From an uncultured Collinsella sp. (GTDB lineage Bacteria; Actinomycetota; Coriobacteriia; Coriobacteriales; Coriobacteriaceae): 10,698 nucleotides of DNA. The notes under the pieces were generated by a model. It made no database searches. It was given only the letters and a program-made list of their open reading frames with translations, and was not told where the DNA came from. The translations under genes and the position numbers were made by a program. The stretch spans positions 1-10,698 of the forward strand of contig CABUUJ010000066.1 in assembly GCA_902494715.1 (NCBI GenBank), read 5' to 3'. Positions 1 to 7,157 of the stretch are shown here, piece by piece (the first letter of the stretch is position 1; each line of letters begins with the position of its first letter).

Positions 1-71
1 CCTCGCCCCATGTCGTACAGCTCGGCCGCGCGCAGCCTCAGACCGACGTCGTACAAAGCGTTTCCAGCCAT
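1..71 (-). CDS. 5' end of an unrecognised gene (partial, runs off the left edge)
   Basis: Reading leftward from an ATG at 71, 23 codons stay open to the edge of the window and give MAGNALYDVGLRLRAAELYD followed by MGR. A strong ribosome binding site, GGGAGG, lies 7 bases before the ATG. Codon use is GC-rich in third positions like its neighbours. The gene follows rlmN on the same strand after a 103-base gap, so it could be co-transcribed with rlmN or have its own signals. I do not recognise the protein from so short an N-terminus, and no signal peptide or membrane segment is visible. The ribosome binding site lies inside the right arm of a 13-bp hairpin, which may affect its translation. The gene is inferred from the start context and open frame only. 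Confidence 0.5.
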   Translation of the reverse strand, partial: MAGNALYDVGLRLRAAELYDMGR

Positions 72-77
72 AAAAGG

Positions 78-111
78 GCCTCCCATTTCTCGTATCCAAG
101 AAATGGGAGGC
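78..111 (-). terminator. rlmN: 13-bp perfect hairpin after rlmN; terminator and/or RBS-sequestering stem
   Basis: Bases 78-90 (GCCTCCCATTTCT) and 99-111 are perfect reverse complements around an 8-base loop. Read on the minus strand, the stem is followed by CC and then TTTT (75-72). This is a short, interrupted U-tract, acceptable but not ideal for Rho-independent termination of rlmN, whose stop lies about 65 bases upstream. The same 3' arm contains the GGGAGG ribosome binding site of the next minus-strand gene (ATG at 71), so the stem could instead hide that site. On the plus strand no T-run follows. The hairpin is certain; its role is inferred. Confidence 0.6.
79..84 (-). promoter_or_regulatory. 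Ribosome binding site GGGAGG of the partial left-edge gene
   Basis: On the minus strand GGGAGG is followed by 7 bases (CCCTTTT) and ATG at 71. It supports the start of the truncated gene. It lies wholly inside the 3' arm of the 78-111 hairpin. Confidence 0.5.
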
Positions 112-140
112 AGTTCACTCCTGTAACCGGGGCCGTTCGA

Positions 141-156
141 TGTTTCACATGAAACG
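141..156. promoter_or_regulatory. parS-like ParB-binding site
   Basis: TGTTTCACATGAAACG matches 14 of 16 positions of the bacterial parS consensus TGTTTCACGTGAAACA. The differences are one central base and the last base. The arms GTTTCA and TGAAAC form an inverted repeat. It lies between genes, downstream of rlmN, where it would be free of coding constraint. parS sites recruit ParB for chromosome segregation and usually cluster around the replication origin. No parA or parB gene is in this window, so function rests on the motif alone. Confidence 0.55.
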
Positions 157-174
157 TTTTGGGGTGCGACTCCC

Positions 175-1227
175 CTATGCGTTCTTCTGAACTTTGAAGC
201 GCTGCTTCAGCTGTCCGCAAGCGGCGTCAATATCGTTACCACGGGAGTTACGAATCGTGGTCTCGATGCCACGGGACTCAAGACGACGCTGAAGATCCTC
301 AACCTTATGAATCGGCGACGGCTTGAGCGGGCTGCCCTCGATGTCGTTAAGCTGAATCAGGTTGACGTGGCACAACGTTCCCTCGCAGAAGTCGCAGAGC
401 GCCTGCATCTCGGGATTCGTATCGTTGACGCCTTCGATCATGGCATACTCATAGGTCGGGCGGCGGCCAGTCTTCTCGGTGTAGAGTTGAAGCGCCTCGT
501 GAAGGCGAAGTAGCGTGTACTTCTTAACACCGGGCATTAGCTTATTGCGTGTCGACTGGATGGCGGAATGCAGGGAAACGGCAAGCGTGAACTGCTCGGG
601 GATGTCGGCAAATTTGCGAATACCGGGAATAACGCCGCTGGTAGAGACGGTGAGGTGACGAGCACCGATGCCGATGCCATCGGGGTCGTTGAGGATTCGC
701 AACGCCTTGAGAACCTCGTCGTAGTTGGCAAACGGCTCGCCCTGGCCCATGAAGACAACGCTCGTGACGCGCTCGCCAAAGTCGTTGGATACATGAAGTA
801 CCTGGTCGACGATCTCTTGAGCGGTCAGAGAGCGCTTGAGGCCGTTGAGGCCGGTAGCGCAAAAGGCACAGCCCATGCCGCAGCCTGCCTGGGTGGAAAC
901 GCAGACGGAAAGCTTGTTGCGACGGGGCATACCGACAGTTTCGACGGAAATGCCGTCGTGGTACTCGAGCAGATACTTGCGCGAGCCATCTTTGGAAACC
1001 TGCTTGGTGAGTTCAGTCGGCGTATCAAAGGCAAAAGCCTCTTTAAGCTGCTCGCGGAAAGCCTTGGGAAGGTTGGTCATGTCGTCGAACGAACAAACGT
1101 TCTTCTCAAAGACCCATTCGATGAGCTGCTTCGCGCGGAAGGCGGGCTGGCCAAGCTCGGCCACGAGCTCGCGAATATCGTTTTGGCTCAAGTCGCGAAT
1201 GTCCTGAGATTTAGTCCTGGGATTCAT
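175..1227 (-). CDS. rlmN: Dual-specificity RNA methyltransferase RlmN (radical SAM)
   Basis: RlmN methylates C2 of A2503 in 23S rRNA, and A37 in some tRNAs, by a radical-SAM mechanism that passes the methyl group through a cysteine. The 350-residue protein is of usual length. The [4Fe-4S]/SAM motif CxxxCxxC is at C116, C120 and C123. C109 and C337 (in ACGQL) correspond to the resolving and methyl-carrying cysteines of the E. coli enzyme (C118 and C355). The SAM-binding GEP motif appears as GQGEPFANYD (161-170), followed by the family-typical SLHS (218-221) and EYAMIEGVND (260-269). The N-terminal RlmN helical domain covers about 10-70. The ATG at 1227 has AAAGG five bases upstream. The gene is divergent from ddl and probably monocistronic or followed by the left-edge gene. 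Nothing is odd in the key residues. Confidence 0.97.
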   Translation of the reverse strand: MNPRTKSQDIRDLSQNDIRELVAELGQPAFRAKQLIEWVFEKNVCSFDDMTNLPKAFREQLKEAFAFDTPTELTKQVSKDGSRKYLLEYHDGISVETVGMPRRNKLSVCVSTQAGCGMGCAFCATGLNGLKRSLTAQEIVDQVLHVSNDFGERVTSVVFMGQGEPFANYDEVLKALRILNDPDGIGIGARHLTVSTSGVIPGIRKFADIPEQFTLAVSLHSAIQSTRNKLMPGVKKYTLLRLHEALQLYTEKTGRRPTYEYAMIEGVNDTNPEMQALCDFCEGTLCHVNLIQLNDIEGSPLKPSPIHKVEDLQRRLESRGIETTIRNSRGNDIDAACGQLKQRFKVQKNA

Positions 1228-1266
1228 GGAAGCCTTTCGATTTTGGGGAAACGTAGAGGGTATCGC

Positions 1267-1272
1267 TACAAT
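1267..1272 (+). promoter_or_regulatory. ddl: Possible -10 box of the ddl-dinG promoter
   Basis: TACAAT lies 40 bases before the ddl start, in the only intergenic gap (1228-1312) upstream of the ddl-dinG pair. A poor -35 candidate, TTGGGG (1243-1248), stands 18 bases upstream. The placement is sensible and the hexamer is close to TATAAT, but the -35 match is weak, so the call is tentative. Confidence 0.35.
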
Positions 1273-1290
1273 ATGGTATCAGCTGCAGAA

Positions 1291-1296
1291 ATTATA
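1291..1296 (-). promoter_or_regulatory. rlmN: Possible -10 box of the rlmN promoter
   Basis: The minus strand reads TATAAT here, a perfect -10 hexamer, 63 bases before the rlmN start. No good -35 is seen 16-18 bases upstream (CCGGCA at best). It would place the two divergent promoters of rlmN and ddl on overlapping DNA, with this box directly upstream of the ddl ribosome binding site. Confidence 0.4.
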
Positions 1297-1297
1297 G

Positions 1298-1303
1298 AGG
1301 AGG
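1298..1303 (+). promoter_or_regulatory. ddl: Ribosome binding site of ddl
   Basis: AGGAGG, within GAGGAGGAG at 1297-1305, stands 9 bases before the ATG at 1313 (7 bases from the end of the longer motif). It fixes the ddl start with high certainty. Confidence 0.85.
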
Positions 1304-1312
1304 AGTCTGCCC

Positions 1313-2278
1313 ATGCCGGGTAAAAGCCTAGAGAACATGCACGTAGCGGTCTTGGCGGGCGGTCATTCCGCTGAGCGCGAGATCTCACTTAATTCGGGAA
1401 AGAACGTTGTGGTGGCACTGAAGGAAGCCGGCTACACCTCGGTGGAGCTGCTCGATACGGCCGCTGATGACTTTATGGTAACCATGGCAACCGGCGGCTT
1501 TGACGTGGCGTTTATCGCCATGCACGGTGCCGGCGGCGAGGATGGCGCCATGCAAGGCGCCATGGAGACCCTGGGTATCCCCTACACGGCTTCGGGCGTG
1601 CTTGCCAGCGCCTGCGGTGCCGACAAGGAGGTCTCTAAGCTCCTGTACGCCAAGGCGGGCATTCCCATTGCCCCCGGCCTTGCGCTCGAGGTGGGCGATG
1701 AAGTCGATATCGATCATATCGTCGAGGTTTGTGGCGAGCGCTGCTTTGTGAAGCCGGCCGTCAACGGTTCCAGCTATGGCATTTCCCTGGTCCATGAGCC
1801 CTCCGAGCTGCCCGCGGCAATCGCCAAGGCGTTTGAGTACGGCGACAAAGTACTGGTCGAGAAGTGCATCGAGGGTACCGAGATCACCGTCGGCGTATAC
1901 GGCGAAGATGACGTGCGCGCTCTGCCGATTGTCGAGATTCGTAAGCCCGAGGACTGTGAGTTCTACGATCTGGACGTGAAGTATGTCGACCCTACGGACA
2001 TCCATCGCATTCCGGCGCAGATTTCACCCGAGAATTACGCTCGTGCCCAGGAGCTTGCCTGTGCTGCTCACAAGGCCCTCGGTTGCCTGGGTATCTCGCG
2101 CAGCGACTTTATCGTGAGTGAGGACGGCCCCGTTATCCTCGAGACCAATACCATTCCCGGCATGACCGATACGTCGCTGTATCCGGACGAGATCCGCCAC
2201 ACCGACGACATGACGTTCCCGCAGGTCTGTGACAGCCTGATCCGTATGGGCCTTCGTCGAGCGGGCATTGCATGCTAA
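1313..2278 (+). CDS. ddl: D-alanine--D-alanine ligase (ATP-grasp)
   Basis: Ddl joins two D-alanines with ATP in the cytoplasm to supply the end of the peptidoglycan stem peptide. The 321-residue protein shows the family in order: GGHSAEREISLNSGK (16-30), the HGAGGEDGAMQG block (71-82), the ADK lysine (K105), the ATP-grasp VKPAVNGSSYGIS stretch (146-158), EKCIEGTEITVGVYG (183-197) and the C-terminal metal-binding LETNTIPGMT (276-285). E21, S153 and Y224 correspond to the E15, S150 and Y216 triad of E. coli DdlB. Y224 indicates a D-Ala-D-Ala enzyme rather than a D-lactate-adding VanA type. The ADK sequence replaces the more usual MDK, a mild difference. The last 7 bases overlap dinG, so the two are probably co-transcribed. 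Confidence 0.96.
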   Translation: MPGKSLENMHVAVLAGGHSAEREISLNSGKNVVVALKEAGYTSVELLDTAADDFMVTMATGGFDVAFIAMHGAGGEDGAMQGAMETLGIPYTASGVLASACGADKEVSKLLYAKAGIPIAPGLALEVGDEVDIDHIVEVCGERCFVKPAVNGSSYGISLVHEPSELPAAIAKAFEYGDKVLVEKCIEGTEITVGVYGEDDVRALPIVEIRKPEDCEFYDLDVKYVDPTDIHRIPAQISPENYARAQELACAAHKALGCLGISRSDFIVSEDGPVILETNTIPGMTDTSLYPDEIRHTDDMTFPQVCDSLIRMGLRRAGIAC

Positions 2279-5166
2279 TCGAGGACGCGGTTTCGTCAGG
2301 AACGCCGCAGTTTGTCATCGACTCCTATGCCACGCTTGCCGAACGCGCCAAAACGCAGTCCTTTGGTCTTATCGAGGAAGATGTGATTGTCCTCGATACC
2401 GAGACCACAGGTCTTTCGGTGCAGGACAATGAACTGATCGAGATCTCGGCGGCCCGTCTTTCGGGCCGCGAGATCGTCGACCGTTTCGATACCTTCGTGC
2501 ATCCCAAGCAGCTGATTCCCGCCGAGATTACCGAGCTCACGAGCATTACAAATGCCGATGTGGCAGATGCCCCGTCGGCCGTTGAGGCCGTCGCCGCTCT
2601 CGCCGATTTTGTCGGTGGTTGCCCGGTGATCGCACATAACGCCACGTTCGACCGCTCGTTTATCGAGTCGGTCAAAGGCGGCGTCAACGTGAGCGATATT
2701 TGGATCGATTCGCTGGCGCTGTCGCGAATCGCGCTTCCGCGCCTGGCCTCGCACAAGCTGTCTTTTATGGCCGATCTGTTTGGCTGTGACTCGGTATCAC
2801 ACCGTGCCAATGCCGACGTCGACGCCCTGTGTGGCGTATGGCGCGTGTTGCTCGTGGCGCTCACCGACTTGCCCCAGGGCCTCATGGCGCGCCTAGCCGA
2901 CATGCATCCGGATGTGCCTTGGTCCTATCGTCCTATCTTCTCATTCTTGGCAGGGCAGAACCCTGGTTCTATCTTCTCTCTCAGCGCCGCTCGTGCTGAC
3001 GTTCTCAAGGCCGATCGCGCCGACGATCGGGTGGACGCCGACGAACTGCCGGTCCTCAAGATGCCGAGTCGTGAGGAGATTGAGGCAGACTATGCGCCAG
3101 GTGGCCTGGTCAATCGCATGTACCCCACCTACGAGCCGCGTGATGAGCAGATTGCGATGGCGCTCGAGGTCCGCGATGCGCTGGTCACGGGCACTCATCG
3201 TGTAATTGAGGCGGGCACGGGCGTCGGCAAATCGATGGCCTATCTGGTGCCTTTTGCCGAGGCAGCACGCCGTAACAACATCACGGTTGGTATTGCGACC
3301 AAATCGAACAATCTCGCCGACCAGCTCATGTACCATGAGCTGCCAAAACTTGCCGAGCAACTGGACGGTGGTCTGTCATTTTGCGCTCTCAAGGGGTATG
3401 ACCACTATCCGTGCCTGCGCAAGCTTGAGCGCATGAGCCGCGGCCAGGCCGAGATTACCACCAAGCGCGATCCGGCGGACACGCTCACGGCGGTCGCGGT
3501 CATTATGGCGTACGTCTGCCAATCAGCCGATGGCGACCTCGACTCACTTGGCATTCGGTGGCGCAGCGTCAACCGCCCCGACTTTACGACGGCCTCGCGC
3601 GAGTGTGCTCGTCGCCTCTGCCCGTTTTTCCCTGATAAATGTTTGGTCCACGGCGCTCGCCGTCGTGCGGCGCATGCCGATGTGGTGGTCACCAACCATT
3701 CCCTGCTGTTCCGCAACGTTGCGGCCGAGGGCAGGATTTTGCCTCCGATTCGTCATTGGGTAATCGACGAGGCCCATTCCATCGAGCGCGAGGCGCGCCG
3801 CCAGTGGGCGCGCGTGGTGTCGGCGGACGAGTCACGCGTTCTGTTTGAGCGCCTGGGTGGCTCGAGCACCGGCGCGCTAAGCCAGGTTTCCCGTGATTTG
3901 GCAACCTCCGAGGGCTCTACGCTCTATCTGGGCCTTACTGCCAAGGCGACGTCGACGGTTGCGCGCGCGAGCATGGCAATCGCCGACGTGTTCGATGGCG
4001 TTCGCGAGCTCGGCCGCCGTGCCCGTGGGGGTTATGACAATGCCAATCTATGGATTGGCCCCGAACTGCGCGAATCTGACGACTGGCATGATTTCTTACA
4101 GTCGGCCTACGCTGCCATCGACGCGTTGGAACAGGCTGACAAGAGCGTCGACGCGCTGGTGCAAGCCGTCGCCGCCGACAAGCCCGAGGTTGTTGTCGAC
4201 CTGGGTGATATCTCGCGCCGCTTGCACGAGCTGGCCGAGAACCTCAAACTCATCATTGACGGCACCGATGAACACTACGTGTATTCGCTGCAGGTCAATC
4301 GCAGGTTGCGTGCCGGCGGAGAGTCAATGACCGCAGAGCGCATCGACATTGGCGAGGCCTTGGCAACCGAGTGGCTGCCCGAGGTTCACACGGCTATCTT
4401 TGCCTCGGCGACCATGACGGTGTCCAAAAGCTTTGAACACTTTAACCACGCGGTCGGCCTCGATCGCATCGGTGCTTCAACATCCTCATCGTTGCACTTG
4501 GACTCGAGCTACGACTTCGATTCGAACATGGCTGTAGTCGTTGCGGGTGATATCCCCGATCCGCGCGATCGTGAGAGCTATCTTACGGCGCTCGAGCGCG
4601 TGCTGGTCGACGCCCATCTTGCCATGGGCGGATCGGTGCTCACACTGTTCACCAATCGGCGCGACATGGAAGACCTGTACGCCCGCGTTGAGCCCAAGAT
4701 GGCCCGTGCGGGTCTGGAACTCAACTGCCAGCAGCGCAACTCATCTCCTCGTCGCCTGCGCGACCGGTTTATCAGCGAGCCGACTTCATCGCTTTTTGCG
4801 CTTAAGGCCTTCTGGGAGGGATTCGACGCCAGCGGCGAGACGCTGCGCTGCGTCATCATTCCCAAGCTGCCGTTCTCGAGCCCCACGGACCCGCTCTCGT
4901 GCGAGCGCAACCTGCGTGAAGACCGCGCTTGGGCGCGCTATTCGCTGCCCGAGGCGGTGCTCGAGGTCAAGCAGGCGGCCGGCCGCCTTATCCGCTCGTC
5001 GACCGATTGCGGCGTGCTGATTCTGGCCGACCCGCGCCTGGTGACGAAGGGCTACGGAAAGAAGTTCTTAACGTCGCTGCCCACGAGCTCCTACCAGCGC
5101 ATCGAATCGGCACAGATTGGGCACTATCTGCAACTGTGGCGTGCACGCCACGAGCGGCGGCGCTAA
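2272..5166 (+). CDS. dinG: DinG-family helicase with N-terminal DEDDh 3'-5' exonuclease
   Basis: The 964-residue protein has two parts. Residues 38-190 form a DnaQ-like exonuclease with D42 and E44 (LDTETTG), AHNATFD (H122, D127) and HRANAD (H177, D182), a full DEDDh set. Residues 285-920 form an XPD/DinG superfamily 2 helicase: Walker A GTGVGK (315-320), motif Ia TKSNNLADQL, DEAH box (499-502), SATM (712-715) and motif VI QAAGRLIR (901-908). C381, C445, C450 and C457 sit between Walker A and DEAH, as do the iron-sulfur cysteines of E. coli DinG. Known relatives unwind 5'-3' and act on DNA repair intermediates, D-loops and R-loops. The ATG lies in the ddl end with no clear ribosome binding site, so translation is probably coupled. 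The stop overlaps the convergent WYL gene by 4 bases. Confidence 0.93.
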   Translation: MLIEDAVSSGTPQFVIDSYATLAERAKTQSFGLIEEDVIVLDTETTGLSVQDNELIEISAARLSGREIVDRFDTFVHPKQLIPAEITELTSITNADVADAPSAVEAVAALADFVGGCPVIAHNATFDRSFIESVKGGVNVSDIWIDSLALSRIALPRLASHKLSFMADLFGCDSVSHRANADVDALCGVWRVLLVALTDLPQGLMARLADMHPDVPWSYRPIFSFLAGQNPGSIFSLSAARADVLKADRADDRVDADELPVLKMPSREEIEADYAPGGLVNRMYPTYEPRDEQIAMALEVRDALVTGTHRVIEAGTGVGKSMAYLVPFAEAARRNNITVGIATKSNNLADQLMYHELPKLAEQLDGGLSFCALKGYDHYPCLRKLERMSRGQAEITTKRDPADTLTAVAVIMAYVCQSADGDLDSLGIRWRSVNRPDFTTASRECARRLCPFFPDKCLVHGARRRAAHADVVVTNHSLLFRNVAAEGRILPPIRHWVIDEAHSIEREARRQWARVVSADESRVLFERLGGSSTGALSQVSRDLATSEGSTLYLGLTAKATSTVARASMAIADVFDGVRELGRRARGGYDNANLWIGPELRESDDWHDFLQSAYAAIDALEQADKSVDALVQAVAADKPEVVVDLGDISRRLHELAENLKLIIDGTDEHYVYSLQVNRRLRAGGESMTAERIDIGEALATEWLPEVHTAIFASATMTVSKSFEHFNHAVGLDRIGASTSSSLHLDSSYDFDSNMAVVVAGDIPDPRDRESYLTALERVLVDAHLAMGGSVLTLFTNRRDMEDLYARVEPKMARAGLELNCQQRNSSPRRLRDRFISEPTSSLFALKAFWEGFDASGETLRCVIIPKLPFSSPTDPLSCERNLREDRAWARYSLPEAVLEVKQAAGRLIRSSTDCGVLILADPRLVTKGYGKKFLTSLPTSSYQRIESAQIGHYLQLWRARHERRR

Positions 5167-6080
5167 AGCGGACAGACGAGGGTTTTTGCCATATCGCACA
5201 GACGCTTTGACAGGGCGGGGTCATCCAAGATGCGGATGGCTCCGCCCGCTGCGATTACCTGGCTCAGTAGCCAACGCTCGGAGCCATAATGCACGGTTAC
5301 CGTTGCCATGTCTGCCCCGCTGCGCTCGATTAGGGTGATGCCGGCCCAGTCCAGATGCTCCGCCATATCGAATGGCATCAAGAGCTTTGCGCTACGCTGC
5401 GTCCGAGCAAGGGAATCGTGGAGGGATGTGACGTCCGGTGCATGAGGCACGACGGAGTCTTCCGTCAAGGCGAGTCCCTCGATTTTATCCATGCGATAGG
5501 TGCGCTGCTCATCGACCGCGATGTCCCAGGCAATCAGGTATGTTTGGTCGCCGTTTGCCGTAATGCGCAAGGGGTCGACCAGACGCTCACGTGACCGTGC
5601 ATCGTCCATCGAGCGATACGAGATGCGGCAGCGAACACCGTCCTGAATGGCGCAGCTCAGCTGCTGCCAGTGCGACCCGTGGTTGACGGTGTCAAAGACG
5701 CGCTGGTTATAGCCGAGCTCTTTGGGAAGAAGGGCGCGCCGTATTCGAGCCGCCGCTTGGGGTTCGATTCCCAATGATTCAAGTTCATGGTTGAGCACAG
5801 CGCCCTCGGCGGCACTCAGGCGCAGCGGTAACACGCGCCCCGCATCACCGGTGAGGACCACGCACTCGCCGCGGCGTTCGCAGATAATACGTGCGCCCGA
5901 TTCTCGGTCCGCAAGTGTCGAGACGATCTCGAGAATCTCGTCGAGCGACACCCTTGTGATGTCAAAGCGGCCGCAAATCTCGGCTCGTGTCATGCCGCTC
6001 TCGCCGGCGGCGTAGAGGGCCTCCATGATGTCGATGGCGCGCGAGAGTCTCTGCTCGCTGGTGAGTTTACGCACGGGCAT
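5163..6080 (-). CDS. WYL-domain transcriptional regulator, PafC-like
   Basis: The 305-residue protein has an N-terminal winged helix-turn-helix (about 8-70), a linker helix with LSAAEGAVLNHEL (88-100), a WYL ligand-sensing domain (about 135-205) and a WCX C-terminal extension (about 258-302, with W270 and GGAIRILDDPAL). In the WYL core the usual W-Y-L is T-Y-L (TYLIAWD, 180-186), followed by RTYRMDKI (193-200). PafB and PafC form a paired DNA-damage-response activator in actinobacteria. This gene is second in such a tandem pair and overlaps the first by 14 bases. I chose the ATG at 6080. An in-frame TTG at 6101 would add 7 residues but has no ribosome binding site, while AAAGGA precedes the ATG by 12 bases, which is long. 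Its stop overlaps the dinG stop by 4 bases. Family is sure; the PafC role is inferred. Confidence 0.85.
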   Translation of the reverse strand: MPVRKLTSEQRLSRAIDIMEALYAAGESGMTRAEICGRFDITRVSLDEILEIVSTLADRESGARIICERRGECVVLTGDAGRVLPLRLSAAEGAVLNHELESLGIEPQAAARIRRALLPKELGYNQRVFDTVNHGSHWQQLSCAIQDGVRCRISYRSMDDARSRERLVDPLRITANGDQTYLIAWDIAVDEQRTYRMDKIEGLALTEDSVVPHAPDVTSLHDSLARTQRSAKLLMPFDMAEHLDWAGITLIERSGADMATVTVHYGSERWLLSQVIAAGGAIRILDDPALSKRLCDMAKTLVCPL

Positions 6081-7089
6081 GCTCGTGCACCGTCCTTTCA
6101 ATGAGGCGGTTCCACGCCTGTTTGAGCGATTTGGGGGCCACGGGCCTCATGCCGTCCACGGCGTGGGCCATGCAAAATGAGGCGGCGGCTTCAAGGTCAC
6201 GCACGTCAACGGTCCAGGTCCATCCCGCATCGGTGTGTGCGAGCTCACCTCGCCCGCGCGTGAGGCCGTTGATCATATCGATCTGCGTCTGAGGGGCGAA
6301 CGAGAACGTGGCTGCAACGGGCGGTCGGTCGGCAAAATCGAATTCAAAGAACAGATAGTCGTTGAGATTGAAGTCCGCAGGGATGGCGTAGGCCTTCGAA
6401 GGACGCCAAGCGCGAACGATACGGTCGCAGCGGAATGTCCTGATGCCGTCGGTGACATTGTCGAGGCCGCAGAAGTACGCCACGCCCTCGCGTTCGAACA
6501 TGCCGTAGACGCAGACGGTACGTTCTTTCTGCTCGCCGCGTCCGTTCTGATATAAAAATCGCAGCGCGCATCGCTCGGCAAAGGCGCTCCATACCGCATC
6601 GACGGTGGGAGAGCGGCGGATTGGTGTTTCGTCCACCGTCGTCCTACCGGTGAGATAGGCAATCTTGGAGCGAATATCGGCAAGCGGCGCGGCAAAGGTG
6701 GATGAGCCGGCCGCTAGCGTCTGGTCGATGGCGTTGAGCAGGATATCGGCGTCGTCTGCGGTGATGAGGCCGCCTGCAGCAAACGTGTGCTCGCGGTCGA
6801 TTGTCCACGAGCTTTCCTCGGTCTCCTGCGCGCCGGCGGGGCGAACCTCCTTGATTAAGATGCCACGCTCGAGCAGTTTGTCACGATCGCGCCGAAACTT
6901 GCGCTTATCCGAGTCGATATTGCCCGAGCCATATCCCAGGTCAGAATCCAAGACGATCTGCTCGGTCGTCAGCGGTTCGGGGGAGCTGTTTAGCACAAAG
7001 AAAAGATTGAGGATGCGCTGAGCCGTTTTATCGAAACTGGGCTCCGAACTTCCCTTTTTAATTGTCGCGGTCGCGTCGCTTGCCGTCAT
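6067..7089 (-). CDS. WYL-domain transcriptional regulator, PafB-like
   Basis: The 340-residue protein begins with a polar tail (1-18), then a winged helix-turn-helix (about 20-82) with DSDKRKFRRDRDKLLERGI, a helical linker (ITADDADILLNAID, 109-122), a WYL domain (about 165-230) and a WCX-type C-terminus (DAGWTWTVDVRDLEAA, 287-302; AHAVDGMRPVAPKSL). The WYL core is again changed: AYFCGLD (204-210) replaces W-Y-L, with the following RTFRCDRI (217-224) kept. Length and order fit PafB of the actinobacterial PafBC pair. The ATG at 7089 has GAGG five bases upstream. It is probably the first gene of a two-gene operon and divergent from the M28 gene. The target genes cannot be seen here. It could be another WYL pair not tied to DNA damage. 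Confidence 0.85.
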   Translation of the reverse strand: MTASDATATIKKGSSEPSFDKTAQRILNLFFVLNSSPEPLTTEQIVLDSDLGYGSGNIDSDKRKFRRDRDKLLERGILIKEVRPAGAQETEESSWTIDREHTFAAGGLITADDADILLNAIDQTLAAGSSTFAAPLADIRSKIAYLTGRTTVDETPIRRSPTVDAVWSAFAERCALRFLYQNGRGEQKERTVCVYGMFEREGVAYFCGLDNVTDGIRTFRCDRIVRAWRPSKAYAIPADFNLNDYLFFEFDFADRPPVAATFSFAPQTQIDMINGLTRGRGELAHTDAGWTWTVDVRDLEAAASFCMAHAVDGMRPVAPKSLKQAWNRLIERTVHEHARA

Positions 7090-7157
7090 AGAATCCTCGC
7101 ATGAGAAGGTAGTTTGCTGCCATGATTTTAGTCCGATATGGAGATTAGGCTATATCC

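Noticed and set aside
161..175. Short inverted repeat GGGG-TGCGACT-CCCC at the rlmN stop
   Set aside because: Only four base pairs with no T-run; too weak for a terminator when a 13-bp stem lies just downstream.
38..220. 60-codon minus-strand open frame across the rlmN end and the hairpin, including a possible 26-residue leader peptide from a GTG
   Set aside because: The frame overlaps rlmN out of phase, and the AGGAG next to the GTG is too close to act as its ribosome binding site.
568..1323. Open frame of 251 codons on the plus strand across rlmN
   Set aside because: It is antisense to the well-supported rlmN gene, and its product matches nothing I recognise.
1313..2278. Possible vancomycin-resistance-type D-Ala-D-Lac ligase
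   Set aside because: The position that separates the types is Tyr (Y224), as in D-Ala-D-Ala ligases, and no van genes are nearby.
6081..6101. Start of the PafC-like gene at the TTG at 6101
   Set aside because: It has no ribosome binding site and would add seven residues (LKGRCTS) not expected before the helix-turn-helix. The ATG at 6080 is preferred.
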